64,000 nucleotides of DNA from Tillus elongatus. Lineage: Eukaryota > Arthropoda > Insecta > Coleoptera > Cleridae. The notes beneath the pieces were generated by a model. That model did no database searches, was not told the origin of the DNA, and saw nothing but the letters and a program-made list of their open reading frames with translations. Location: assembly GCA_964006375.1 (NCBI GenBank), contig OZ023262.1, positions 193,413,907 through 193,477,906 of the forward strand. The letters are read 5' to 3'. Position 1 is the first letter of the stretch, and each line of letters begins with the position of its first letter. Shown one piece after another: positions 21,430 to 33,672 of the stretch. The position numbers and the translations under genes are program-made.

Positions 21430-22580
21430 GCTTGATTGGTTGCACGGGGAAAATTATCCGTCTTATTCTGTAGTAATGTAATAAAAGACTGGTCAAAATG
21501 GTTTCAAATGGGGCAAGAACTCTTACAAGATAACGCAAGAACAGGAAGAACGGTGGAAATGGTGACAGACAACAAGAGCGCCCTTGTTGACCGACTCTTG
21601 AAAGTGAAAGAACTATCAAAAATATCAGGGCTTTCAGATACAAGCGTTCGCCGATTCCTCCACGAACGTTTAGGCATAAATAAAGTTCGTGCAAGGTGGG
21701 TCTGCAAGCATCTTTTAGCAGTTCAGCGCCAGCGTCGTCTTGAATGTGCCCGATCCTTTTTAGGCCTCTATGAAGAAAACCCTGGCGACGTTGAAGACAA
21801 GTGTCAAAGGGTATGAAACAATGGTTCTCTACTATGATCCTTTGTGTAAAAAGCAGTCGATGGGATAGACGCGTAAAGAAGAACCACCGCCAAGACAGTT
21901 CAAGGTCTGTCAGTTGACAAAAAAAGTCATGGCTACGATTTTTTGGGCTTGTGAGGGTGTGAAAAATATATAGACGTCCTCACGAGACACCCCTGACCTG
22001 ACGAGTTGAGGGTGGCAACATAGAGAGTTAGGTAGTGTAGTTTGTAGTGTCAATAGTTCAGTATAGTTCTTAAGATCATCGACTCCGGTTGACGAGAAGA
22101 AGTGATATCAACAAACGGCATAGACATAGATTAGAACGTGAACGCGAGTATTAAACTGACTCTTTTCATTCTTTATTAAATTAGGGTAGTAGTGTAGTGT
22201 GTATATATTTATTATTGATAATTGTAAATATATTGTGTTTTCACCGAACTAAGGGTTATAAGATCTTTTATTTGACAGAGGGTATTCTTCTCATCAACTT
22301 TAAAGAATGCAACACCACAGCCAACGAGGCATGCAACAATCCTGCATTAATTGCAACAAAATATTTGTGATAAGACGTTAGAAACTGCGTTTGCTCCACG
22401 ATAATGCACCCGTGCACACTGCTGGAATTGCACAAGCCGCAATTCCTTACTGCGGTTTCGAAGAAATTGATCACGCTCCGTATAGTCCATATGTGGAAAC
22501 TAATAATACGACTTATTATAACGTTAACAAGATGACATTACATGCAAATGTCAAGGCACGGCCCTCTATTCAATAGCGTT
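21430..22580 (+). pseudogene. Mariner (DD34D-type) transposase, interrupted
   Basis: The N-terminal two thirds (about 21,480-21,990) read as a mariner transposase: GRTVEMVTDNKSAL, ELSKISGLSDTSVRRFLHE, LGINKVRARWVCKHL, LGLYEENPGD, then by frameshift YETMVLYYDPLCKKQSMGW and IFWACEG. The first catalytic Asp (family motif T-G-D-E) is Tyr in the reading GYETM. The frame stops near CACGAGACACC. The C-terminal part resumes at 22,388 with LLHDNAPVHTA, where the second catalytic Asp is intact, and HAPYSP, after which the third Asp is lost. About 300-400 bp of foreign sequence separates the halves. No TIRs were located. Confidence 0.75.
21995..22385. mobile_element. Insertion within the mariner, possibly a solo LTR
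   Basis: This stretch splits the mariner coding similarity. It contains CATTCTTTATTAAATTAGGG and a T/A-rich end resembling an LTR with a polyadenylation region. Exact borders, terminal TG..CA and a target duplication could not be fixed, so the LTR idea is weak. Confidence 0.3.
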
Positions 22581-24060
22581 CCTGAATTCGGATTTCAGAA
22601 TCGGTACATAATTTCGAGGTTATTTCAATAATTTTCTAATGCAACCCAATAAAAATTTTACACATCCGTACGGCAAATAAAGGGTTGATTTCAAATGAAA
22701 GCAGAAATAATATGTTGCCGTTTAAAAAAAGTTGGTTACCATGGCAACGAAATTACTGGCTTAAGAAAAAATCCAAAGTTACCAGAATGTGTAACAAATA
22801 TATAACAAAATTTTTGTTTAAAACATTTTTATACAGGGTGTTTCTAAAAAGTTATAACTATTACTCCATACATACGTATTGAGCACCCTGCATATATGTG
22901 TGTGTGTGTATAATACAACCCCTACAATATAGTACAAACAAACAATTTTAACGTCACTAAAGCTTCATATAAAGAGCTGTATATAGCTGATACGTATATA
23001 GCAGCAATATTTAAATGCATGCATCATCATTTGTTACTGAAGCACACCACCAAACAAGGACAAAAAGCACAAAAGGCTTGTCAACATCATTGTTTTAAGT
23101 GCTAACACCAGCATTCTATATCCAAACCTAAAGCAACAACCACTCCCATCTTGACATAGGCAACCGCTCCAACCATTAAAAATAACAATGAAAACAATAT
23201 CCAAATAGCCTGTCGTAAACAGCAAAAGCAGCAACAGCAAAAAAAAGTATTGAATCCATACAGGAGAATTATGACAAGGAATGCCAAAAAAATCACAAAA
23301 ATGAAATTTTTGTTCTAATCGAACTACTAGTTATTTCTGCAGAAGACAAGCAGAATCATTGGAGTTTCCTTGAACCATAAACGAGAATAGAAGTTTTTGA
23401 GACTTGCATGAGTTATAAGGGATTTCTATTCTTGCTTTCAGTTTTGCCAATTGGAGGGAAAGGACAAGATGGGAAAGGCAAACACTAAATAAATTAGCTC
23501 CCATTAGATTTATGATTGAAGTGTAGTACCTGAACGTGAAACAACGAAGATAGATGAAACGCTAATTCCGTTTCGGGGAAGACGCTTGTTCATCCAGTAC
23601 ATCCCCATTACGCCAGCAAAATCTAGTTTGAAAATCTTTTTGCTATGCGATTTAGATATTTTGAATTGCATAGCACAAACATTGTGTTGCCAATTTCGAA
23701 TTGTATTGTACTGTAGAGTCACGAGGCGTACTATAAGCAAACTATTATTCCGACAGATATTGTAGGTCGTTTGATACAATCGTTGAAAGGATAAAATAGA
23801 AATCTAAGATGTGATATTTGGTATTCAAATTATCTACAGTTAATGTTATTAAAAATAACAAAACATAACTCGAGTCTTTTTGCACTCCAAAATGACATAA
23901 GCCTCGTATTTTTCGTGCCAAAAAAGAACAAATCTGTTGCTCTAACTTCAACCATACACAATGACACCAACGTAGACGAGGAATGTGTGGGACTTTACAA
24001 ACCCTCACACATAACTGTTATATAGATCTCTAAGTATTATCTGATGGTTTGAGGGGGTTT
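22581..24060. other. no recognisable feature
   Basis: AT-rich DNA. A 61-bp stretch at 22,836-22,893 is bounded by CAGGGTG and CACCCTG and might be a tiny deletion derivative of a Tc1/mariner element, but the termini are only 7 bp. Confidence 0.4.
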
Positions 24061-24295
24061 GGAAAACAACAACACGCATTAATTTCTCTCTAATCTCACA
24101 CTTAGATTGTAAAAGTCTGCTACACTTTTTAAGAAAACAGAAGTGGTCGGGTCACACCGAGTAACCTGACGGCTACCGAAATCTTTGGCAGAGAGTCAGC
24201 CAGGCACTTTTATTTCAGTAGTCAGATTATAATAAAGATATTGCAGATATCCTCGGCGAAGTGTAAACCATCTAATAATTGGCGCCCGAGATATT
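24061..24295 (+). mobile_element. Possible LTR end plus primer-binding site
   Basis: TTGGCGCCCGAG at 24,280 resembles a tRNA-Lys-type primer-binding site, and the preceding 200 bp carry AATAAAG and end TCTAATAA. No partner LTR and no gag/pol were recognised downstream, so this is only a candidate. Confidence 0.3.
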
Positions 24296-25167
24296 ACGAT
24301 TAGAACCGCAAACCGTCTTACCAAAATCGTCTTCAAATAAAGACATTGTCACAAGTGACAGGGAGGGCTCTAAAAAGAGTAGCGTCTCAATGTTTTTATG
24401 GAACAAATGGTCCATTCTGAAAAATACGTACAATATCATAGATAGGATACACATTTCGGTATATTATACTTTTCTACAATTACACAAAAGGTGCTGTAGA
24501 CTGTGTCGATCAGATGGGTGGTAACTATTCTGTGTCTAGGAGAACTAACAGATGACCCTTGTGCATACTATTCAAGTTATTCGACGTTTCCGGAGTAAAA
24601 AGCCACATTTTGTACAATGCATTTCATGAGCAATAATTGAAACTTTGAATCATCGATCCTGTAGTAGATGCAATTTCTCCCACTTTCTTAATGTTGTCTT
24701 CGGTGCTTGCTTTGTTAATTTATTTATTTATTTGTAACGTATTACACGTTTTACAACTTATATATTCGCATTGTAACGTTGATTGGTACATAATTACATT
24801 ATTTTGTTAGTCGATGGCATTTATTATTTTCATTAGTCAATAAATTTTATGACTTTCCTATTCAATGAACCTTATAACATTATTATTAAATTCATGCCCA
24901 TAGAGACACACATATTATGTGGTCGTTTCAATCTCATCTGCGTTTGCGTTTGTCAAAAAGAGCAGTCTTTATAAGACGCAACAATGATTCGAAAGATCTG
25001 TTTCAACAAAGCTTTAACAACGTTAAAGATTGTTGAGAACAACTAGCTAAATAACAGGAAGGGCAGCACGCTCATATGAGGCGATATTAAATTACATACT
25101 CTACCATTTTAAACGCTCGCTTGCTTTGTAATATAACTGCTTTTGTAATTGCTCTATTTAATGTTTC
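24296..25167. other. no recognisable feature
   Basis: Short open frames only (81 codons at 24,279-24,524, plus) without a known domain. Confidence 0.4.
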
Positions 25168-25286
25168 TTTTAGCGAATTTTCATTAGGAAAAATTCGCTA
25201 ATAGAGAGGTCACGATGAAAAGCTTTTAAAAAAATGTCCTCAGATGAGCGCGAATTTGGGTCCCCAGAACCCAAAACCAAGGTCCG

Positions 25287-25391
<105 letters not shown>

Positions 25392-26237
25392 CCGAGCAAT
25401 AACTCAAAAATAATGAACTGATTTGAACAAAACTTGGCACATATCTTCATTGTATTAAGACCGCGGACGAGTTCGTATCTCAGCTATAACGGACATTTTT
25501 CCCCCAAAAGTATAGAAAAATATTTTTGAGAACGCTACATTTTTGTAAGTATCAGAATAACTGGAATGACACTTTACATGTGGCTATAAATAGTGCAAAT
25601 AAATCTATGTTGTGAATTTTAAGTAATTTGCTACACAATATTTAGAGTTTTTCCCAAATTAAAAATTAAATCTGAAAGACATGCGTTGAAACGACTTAGT
25701 GGTTAAAGTCCAGTGCCTGACAGACAGAGTAGTTAACTGCCACGCGTAGATTTATTCATACAACAGGTATAAACCATACACCAAACTAAATATATACGAG
25801 GCATAAAACACACTACGCGAACCAACAATCCTGAAATCTCGGCCGCAATTATGGAAAATCACAGGCGACATGAAATTAAAAATTTGTCAAGTGATTGTTA
25901 CTTAACTGGGGGGATTCAATCAATTATTAAAATACACCATATTTGTAGCTTTATGAACGGACCCAAATACAGTGTTCGCGCAGCATAAATATATTATGCT
26001 GTCGCATAATATAGTAGAGATGTAAACAAAATCAAGCCAAGTCTCTATAAAAATGATTATAAAATAGTTTCTTTTATCTTTAAACTTAAACATAAGACGT
26101 CATATAAGACCGTAACAGTCGTGGGATGTGTTTCAATGGTAATTCTACTAATTTTGTAATTAATTGTTACGTATACTTTGAATATAATATCCAGGGCATG
26201 AAGCCGATTGGAGTAACATAAACAAAACGTTTGCTAA

Positions 26238-26309
26238 CGTGTGCTTACGTGGCGCAGAGACAATGTCGTTGTCTTCTAAGCAGAAGGTTACGCGATCGAA
26301 TCCAGCTCC
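26238..26309 (+). tRNA. tRNA-Arg-like sequence (TCT anticodon loop), probably a repeat component
   Basis: Contains an A-box-like GTGGCGCAGAG, an anticodon loop CTTCTAA flanked by GTTGT and GCAGA, and a B-box-like GATCGAATCC. The D-arm and acceptor stem look poor (GACAATGTC in place of the usual GG-containing loop). A second copy at 35,752-35,823 lies at the same end of the same repeated unit, so a working tRNA gene is unlikely. Confidence 0.5.
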
Positions 26310-27049
26310 AGTCAATCCAGTGGTTCGGACAGCCCTGAATGGACCCCACACTATATCCAGAGGTTTCGCTAGCCCTGAGTAGCCTGAAGCCCCCTCATAT
26401 TCAGTTGGTCCAAGGAACGCAACAGCAGACACGATAGTTAAGTACATTGTTCATCTGTATTCTTTATTTAGGTTCAAAAATTTCATTCATAACTGCTTCA
26501 ATCTACCACAACAACTTAAAATCATTTTTATTTATATAAATTTATATGAATCTCGCTCTTTATTTTTACGTTTAACGCCACCCAAATTATAAGGCCTCAA
26601 CCCACATCGTTTTTTTAATTGCATTAGGTCTCATGTTCTATTCTGAGCAGCCATACAATTTTATTTTAAATTTTAATAAATTATATTACAATTAAAATTC
26701 ATATAATATCATAAAATAATACTATATATTTAAAATCGTGTTTAGCTTTGACACAATTATTTATTCAATAATTCTAAGTATATAGTTTTTTTGTAAATAT
26801 TTCCCCAAATAATTTGTAAATATGGAGTGTACGTAACAGACAGTTTATTAGTTATTTCACCGCCTCCTCTAAAACTCACTACAGAGCTTAGCTCCTTCCG
26901 CAATTACAGGCAGTCTTAAAAATCGACATCTGAATAAAGCCATATAAGAAACTAGGGAATACCACTTTAGCTTCATACTCAGTAGAGACCCTCTTTCTCC
27001 ACTAAAGTTTACTCTGGTGTCAGTTTCCTCCCAAAAGCGACTTAGTAAG
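26310..27049. other. no recognisable feature
   Basis: After the tRNA-like end there is a GC-richer 120 bp (TTCGGACAGCCCTGAATGG), then AT-rich DNA. Nothing is assignable. Confidence 0.4.
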
Positions 27050-27130
27050 CAGAATTCATTAAATGACAAGCGTCCTTGGGAGAGTGCTAACTCTCTCAAT
27101 TATTTTCAGCACTGGCGCCCGATTTTATTA
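26870..27130 (+). mobile_element. Possible LTR end plus primer-binding site
   Basis: TGGCGCCCGATTTTATTATT at 27,112 resembles a tRNA-Lys-type primer-binding site, preceded by sequence carrying GAATAAAGCC. No partner LTR and no coding domains were seen, so this is a weak call. Confidence 0.25.
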
Positions 27131-28378
27131 TTATAACTAGTTTCAGAGCCAATGAAAATTGTATATAGAAAAAGGTAAGGTTGCAATTTACACGCAACTT
27201 GACAGATACTAGTTAAATAGTAGCAGTAGCTTAACAGTAAACAATTGTCGTGATAGCGTGTTTTTTCATGAATGGGTAGTTAACATTGTAATCTTCCCTT
27301 TGATCCCCGTATTAGGAAAGTAAGGTGACGCGCCTGGGGATTTGATAATCTTTGATTAGTAGTAGACAGCCCCTTATGTATAATATATTGTGTTTTGTTG
27401 CGAGAGCACAGTTCCTTTTATCGGAACGAATCAGAAGTCGCTGCTGCGATTAATCTTACAGTGTTCTAGAACGCAGGTTATATTTCGTCAAGTTGCTCTG
27501 GATGCTTTTTAGTTGTTGCCCTTGGTATAATATTGACGAGCTCTGGTAAGAGCGACTCCTGTTATATATTCTACTGATGATCAAAATGCAACTGGCCTTA
27601 TTATTCTACTTCACTTTTAAAACTTCGTAGACAAGTTAGTTAGTTAAAAGAATAAAAAGACATGATTTGGGAACGAATTTTTTTTTGTCTGTCGATCTGT
27701 ATGTCTGTTTGTTTTGTGACGGGTTTTCCTAGGGTTTGAAACCTAGTTACGAAAATCTTGCCCGTCACAATTGATCTAAATGGGAAAAACAAAACAAAAA
27801 AGTCAAAGGAATTCATTTTAAAAAGAATGCTAGGGCTTTACGTGTTCGAGGTTGGTATCACCCTAGCGGTACAAATTGCCTACTAGCACCAGTGACCAAT
27901 CTCCACGCCAAGTGTCAGGCGTCAGGTGTGATTATCAATTAACCTATTTACTGGAGAGGCACATATAAGGAACTTAACTAAATTGAATAAAAAGGTGAGG
28001 TTTGTTTTCAAATATTTAATACAGAGGGACCTTAAGCAAGGTATTAGATCTAAAGCAATATTTATATGGTGTTATAAGCGAATTTCCCTCTCACAGCGCT
28101 GCGTAAGAGCTTACAAAACGTAAGGTGTTATTATTAATTATTATGTAAAAGGAAAAGAAAGAATAGTATACAATGTGAGGCTATTTTTGGTGTTTCACTC
28201 ACAGGATGGTTGGCTTTAATATTATTAGCGTTATCTCGACGCCTTTTATGGTATATTTATAAGCCAGACAGCATTAAAGTATCCCACTAAATTACCAGTC
28301 TGTTGGAATTACAGTCGATATTACAGGCTAATTCAATCTATTTAACCAATTACCAATCTGTCTACAACTTAAATGCTG
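27131..28378. other. no recognisable feature
   Basis: No supported frames or repeats. Confidence 0.45.
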
Positions 28379-28473
28379 GTCCAGAAAAACAAAATACTAG
28401 GCTGGAAAAATCAAATACCTGGCCAGAAAATTAAATAACCAGCCAGAAGAATTAACTGCCCAGCCAGAAAAAC

Positions 28474-28476
<3 letters not shown>
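28379..28476. repeat. Minisatellite, about 21 bp x 5
   Basis: Units read roughly GGCCAGAAAATTAAATAACC with point changes, running directly into the flank of an (AT)n tract. Confidence 0.8.

Positions 28477-28541
<65 letters not shown>
28477..28541. repeat. (AT)n microsatellite between inverted AAAAACCCCT flanks
   Basis: About 32 AT units. The left flank AAAAACCCCT and right flank AGGGGTTTTT are inverted copies, so the whole can fold as one hairpin. This is not a HINE copy, since neither family block is present. Confidence 0.9.
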
Positions 28542-28543
<2 letters not shown>

Positions 28544-29918
28544 AGGGGTTTTTATTATATAAAGTAAGAAAATGGATGGTTTAATCACACTAACGTGGTA
28601 TATTGAACCTTGCGGTACAAATGTCTATTTAAGGACTTGACGAAATCCAGTACAAACGCTGTAGGTAATGCAACCTATCTATTCAAGACCTTACATTCAT
28701 CCTCTCAATTTCCAATAAAATTAATTTTCAAAACTCCTTTTTTTTCAAGATAACAAATTTGCAAGTAAGAATATAATAAATATGTAGGCAATAACAGGCA
28801 ATTGGAAATATTTCGATACAAAATTAAAGGCTCTTTATCTGAGAGAAAAGAATACACTATTAATGTAAACAAAACCTCAAATTGAATTGTTTACTAAATT
28901 GGAATTAGGTTAAGTTTTACCAATGGATTGATATGAGTTGTTCATTTTTAGTAAACATTACTATAGAAGAATTGTAAAAGTATAATTCCAGACAACAAGG
29001 TTTTACAGGTGTTCATAATAAACAATCTGTTTATTTATTTTATGTACAATAATACTGACAGTGTTACCAAGTAAGTATTATGTATGATGCCCATTTATTA
29101 ACTATATTTATGTGACCTTCGAATTTAAAAAAGCAAAGTGAGGTTTAGAACCGTCTCAGTTTGTAGCCACGATAACTGTAGAACGAGTTGAGATATCATT
29201 TTCAAATTTGGTGTACAGTTAGTACCCGACAAAGGAACGCTTCGAATTGTTTTTGGGTAATCTCGCTTCAGGGGGTAGGGGATAAATAAGGGGTGATTTA
29301 GTTAAAATTGGCATTTTTTTCAATAAAGCTCCAGTAACATAACGTTTCAAAAGCTTATGGGTACAGGAATACAAATATGTTCTTTGTGGTAAAGTCATTG
29401 GTCCTAAATTCATTCCATAAGAATGTATTTCAGCAGAGAATAAATTATCACAGCTATGTGGAAGTTATGATTCAATTTGCTGCACTTTTATTTATTACAG
29501 TGTGTAATTTTTATTGCTAAAAAACTTACGAGAACAAACAATTTTGTTCGTTTAATATTTGCTCAAAGCTTATAAAGTTCTAATTAAAAACCTGCGGCAT
29601 CATCTAGGTGGAATTCATTTCCGAGTACAGAACGCTTTGAAGTTTTCAAACTCACGTACTAATGAGCAAATAATTATTTTGTGGTAAACTTTATTAAAGT
29701 TTCAACATATAACTGAAACAATTTTACATTACACTTTCATAAAGTGGTAACACCTACATAAGCTATAATCACTTGATTATAATCTAATCCATATTTTTTA
29801 TGCCTTCTAAGATAGGTGTGCGAGGATGCTTATTCAAACAAACTTAAGAAAAAGAAAATTTAAGAGATAAATCACATCGTTCTTATTGATAAAGTCGCAT
29901 TCTGTCTTCCGTTTTAAA
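28542..29918. other. no firm feature; some transposon-like phrases
   Basis: The stretch at 29,150-29,420 (GAGTTGAGATATCATTTTC) has the look of transposon TIR interior, but no matching inverted copy was found nearby. Confidence 0.35.
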
Positions 29919-30011
29919 TAGAAAATCCGTATGTGAAAAACTGGAACCTGTGATGAGCACTAATAAGTACACTTGGAGAACACCCAAATCACCACAACAC
30001 ATATTTCAGAG

Positions 30012-30056
30012 ACCTTACGATCGTTTCGTTGACAAAGTCAACATCTTCAGAGGAAG
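30012..30056 (-). ncRNA. Hammerhead-like ribozyme core, left arm
   Basis: Minus strand: helix I strand CCT, core CTGAAGA, an extra T, helix II GTTGAC-TTT-GTCAAC, GAAA, a CGATCG loop, TA cleavage-site dinucleotide, then AGG to close helix I. Every conserved hammerhead element is present except for the extra base before helix II. Activity is untested. Confidence 0.5.
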
Positions 30057-30083
30057 AAAAATTCTAATTCGTTAGAATTTTTC

Positions 30084-30128
30084 TTCCTCTGAAGATGTTG
30101 ACTTTGTCAACAAAACGATCGTAAGGTC
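30084..30128 (+). ncRNA. Hammerhead-like ribozyme core, right arm (mutated)
   Basis: Same as the left-arm motif except that the conserved G after helix II is A (GTCAAC then AAAAC), which would be expected to abolish cleavage in a true hammerhead. Confidence 0.45.
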
Positions 30129-30239
30129 TCTGAAATATGTGTTGTGGTGATTTGGGTGTTCTCCAAGTGTACTTATTAGAAAATCCGTTCAAAATGTTTG
30201 TGGTAGATATGCTGAAATAAACAATACAAGCGTCATATA

Positions 30240-33026
30240 CAGGGTGCTTCACGGTGAGTGGCCTATTAGACGTTTCTGGAGAACTACATCTATTTAAATT
30301 CTGAAATTTGGTATCCGCACGTTTTTGATACTGATCTTTCTAACTAAAATATTATCAATTAGCCCGCACTTCCGGTTATACCTGAAGTCGACACAAACTA
30401 TGGTTTCTTAAATAGAACACCCTATATATTATTAGCTTTTTGAATTACACGTTCAATTTAAGGGCCACTTGATGACAGCACATTCGGGTTAGTTCGTACC
30501 GTTTTGGATTTATTCGCCATTTTGTAGAAAAAATTACGATTGGAGCGCTTTAGAAAAATTCAGATATCTTTAAAGACCTGCAAGACAGAAACATACGGTT
30601 TTCACTATCCCATAGAGCGTAAAAATTTCTACATACTGTTATAAACACAATACGATTTTAAGATAACTGTTATTTATAACATACATTTGAATTTGAAAAT
30701 TTCAGGAATAACTTGATTTTTTTAATGGAATGGTACCCATATGTCCCCAGCATCTGATTCAGCGTTAAATTCCCTATCTTTTAAGTATACATTACCCTAT
30801 ACCTATCTCTTATGGTTTTCTTAGAAAATTGATTTGAAAATAGTAATTGTTAGCGGGGCGATGTAATTTTTTTTGTACGTAACAAAAAAAAATACAGTAG
30901 AAACAAAAATATTTCCTGTTTAAGTTAAAAATTATAATAAAGAAATATTGTTACTGTGTTTGAAAATTATGTTATTAAAATATTTATAAAAAATTTAAAA
31001 AAAATTCTAAGGATAACAGTGATATTATTACCTTACACAATCTTATAAATCCTCGAAATATTATTACAACACGGGTAACAAAACAACTCACACCTCCTAA
31101 ACTAGTAACTGCTCAAAATCTTGTCCATTAACACTCAAACATTTTAATATTCATGTCGTAATGCCGCTAGTGGTTGCTGACAAAATCTCATTCCTATCTA
31201 ACTTTTCAAACGCCCTTCTTACTCTGATATCTAATTATTCACGTGAATTGACGAACGTTTCATATACTTTGGTTTTTGTCTTTCCCCAAAGATGGAAATC
31301 AAGCGTGGTAAGATCAGGACTTCTTGCGCGCCATATCCAGGGACCGCTCTTTCCAATCCATCTATCTTCAAATAGATCGTCGAGTGTGTTAGATATTTCT
31401 CGTGTAGAGTGAGCAGGAGCTCCGTCATGTTGATACCCACAAGGTCTATATTCTGGCAAATTGTCTAAAAAGTATGTAACTATTGTTCTTAATATTTCCA
31501 TGTAACGATTAGAAGTTACGGTTCCATCACAAATATGATAACAAAAGTTATTACCTTTCAATAAAAAAAACACATTGAAACTAAATTTTACTTCAAATCC
31601 CCTTTCCCTAATAGCGTGAGGATTTTGAGTTGCCCAAACATGACTGTTATGCCTATTGAAAACTCCTTCATGAGAAAATTTCGATTCATCAGCCCATATA
31701 ATTTTTTTTTAAGTCATCATCTCCTTGAATATGAATTAACATCGTTTCACAAAACTGGACCCGTTTACTAGCATCTTCTGGATGCAGAGCCTGCAGTAAA
31801 GTAAACTTATAGTTGTGCATTTTATGCTTCCACAAGATTCTTTCTACAGAGGAGTAAGGAATACCTATGTCGTTCACTGCAGTGTAAATAGAGGCATGTG
31901 GATATGCTTCGAAATAAGCCAGGACAGTTATTTCGTTATTCTAGTCACTGGACTGGGATTAACTTTGGATGCTTTAAAAGTAACAAATTCTAGGAAATTT
32001 GACTCAATCCATCTAAACTTCTTTCCACTTATGGGTGGCAGATTAGGATTTAACTCATTAAACTTTCTATATGTTCTACTAATAATTCGGTTACATTCTC
32101 ACATAAATTTAAATAATCTGCATTGGAATAATGATTTTCCATGTTAACTGTGAACATTAGTAGATTGACATTTATCGAATAATTTCTAATGACAAGTATG
32201 TAATATAAATTGTTCACCATAGCACACTTGCCTTAACGTCGACGTCCAACCACAGTATAGGGAAAAATTATGCCGTGTTATCTTTTCGAATGTCTCTAAA
32301 TACCTCCAAAACTGTCCTTTTTAGCTATAGGAAATACCCAATATAGGTCGGAAAGTTATCAAAAAAGGAATCGGTTGGAACTGCAAGTTACTGTATGTCC
32401 CTTTTAAAATAAGACACTCATTGAAGGCAGAAGTATTCAAAGTCTGGCGCCACCCCGCTGACCATTAATATTTTCAAATCAATTTTCAAAGAAAACTGTA
32501 TGAGATAGGTATACGGTAATGTATACTTAAAAGATAGGAATTTAACGCTGAATCAGATGCTGGGGACATATGGGTACCATTCCATTAAAAAAAACAAGCT
32601 ATCTCTGATTGAAAATTTTCAAATTCAAATGTATGTTATAAATAACAGTTATCTTAAAATCGTATTGTGTTTATAAAAGTATGTAGGAATTTTTACGCTT
32701 TATGGAATAGTGAAAACCGCATGTTTCTATCTTGCATGTCTTTAAAGATATCGAAATTTTTTCTAAAGCGCTCCAATCGTAATTTTTTCTACAAAATGGC
32801 GAATAAATCCGAAACGGTACGAACTAGCCCGAATATGTTGTCATCAAGTGGCTCTTAAATTGAACGTGTAATTCAAAAAACTAATAATATACAGGTATTC
32901 CATTTAAAAAAACAAAGTTTGCTTCGACTTCCGGTATAACCGGAAGTGCGGATATCAATTTTCAGAATTTAAATAGATGTAGTTCTCCAGAAACGTCTAA
33001 TAGGCTACTCACCGTGAAGCACCCTG
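30240..33026 (-). mobile_element. DD41D Tc1/mariner element with TIRs of about 590 bp
   Basis: Bounded by TA on both sides. The left end reads CAGGGTGCTTCACGGTGAGT and the right end is its inverse (ACTCACCGTGAAGCACCCTG). Inverted similarity extends inward to about 30,843 and 32,460, including CAGCATCTGATTCAGCGTTA. Total 2,787 bp. The interior carries a degraded transposase on the minus strand. Confidence 0.9.
31097..32142 (-). pseudogene. Transposase, DD41D (rosa-like) Tc1/mariner, frameshifted
   Basis: Catalyses cut-and-paste transposition at TA sites. The reading begins near MENHYSNADYLNL, passes through frameshifts (RKFNELNPNLP), continues with MNDIGIPYSSVERILWKHKM and ALHPEDASKRVQFCETM, then the catalytic region. 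First Asp: YGLMN-region reading WADESKF, intact. Second: YQHDGAPAHSTREI. Third: SPDLTTLDFHLW. I count 41 residues between the second and third Asp. All three are present, but at least three frame breaks make the gene dead. The C-terminus reads VNGQDFEQLLV, then a stop. Confidence 0.8.
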
Positions 33027-33041
33027 TATGTATGTATGTAA

Positions 33042-33250
33042 GTTGCTTCTTTAACTTCGACTTTTTTCGTAAGTGTAGCCAATCAGCGACGTCAGCAAGC
33101 AGCTTTATTTCGCTGACCTGAAAATCTTACCGGACCCCTCTTTTTGCAAGCACTGTAGAGATTTTTACGTGCCAATAATCGCATACTACACAGGCCAATA
33201 ACTCAACGACTTTTGCCAAGGGCAAAATCTGCAGGCATTTAACCAACTTA
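33042..33250 (-). mobile_element. SINE, truncated copy (body only)
   Basis: Shares the body of the copies at 44,235 and 63,138: TTTAACTTCGAC, AGCCAATCAGCGACGTCAGC, TTTTTACGTGCC. The A- and B-box head is missing, and the (TATG)n at its left may be its tail. It lies 16 bp from the right end of the DD41D element. Confidence 0.6.
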
Positions 33251-33570
33251 GACACAACGATAGTACTTATTGTTTACCAGACAAGAAAATTATATAACCA
33301 AATTTTTCTAATTTTGGCGAGAATCTACCGCATAAAACAAAAGACAATACAGGATACTGGTGACAACTTGGACCACCACCATCTTAGATATTTACGTATG
33401 CAAGGTAGAACAGCCAAATGGAATAAATTCAGTATCTCAATTATTGGGCATATTAGCGAATTTTTATTTTAAAAAATTCACTAATAAAGCGGTATCGATG
33501 GTGAGATTATACAAACATTTTTTCAAATGAGCGCGAATTTGGGCCTCTAGAACCCGAAACCAAGGTCCGT

Positions 33571-33672
<102 letters not shown>

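Larger units (their letters stand above)
29931..30176. mobile_element. PLE-terminal palindromic insertion with 12-bp target duplication
   Basis: An almost perfect 220-bp palindrome (29,960-30,179) with 108-bp arms; I find one mismatch. TAGAAAATCCGT precedes the insertion (29,919-29,930) and follows it (30,177-30,188). Each arm reads outward from the centre as the terminal region found downstream of the PLE endonuclease remnant (compare 11,160-11,280). Two head-to-head copies of a PLE terminus is the simplest reading; truncated, inverted PLE insertions are known for this class. Confidence 0.7.

Noticed and set aside
22836..22893. Tiny MITE bounded by CAGGGTG and CACCCTG
   Set aside because: Termini of 7 bp and a TA duplication on one side only; chance cannot be excluded.
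26238..26309. Functional tRNA-Arg gene
   Set aside because: Poor D arm, no clear acceptor pairing, and a fixed position at the end of a dispersed repeat. Kept only as tRNA-like.
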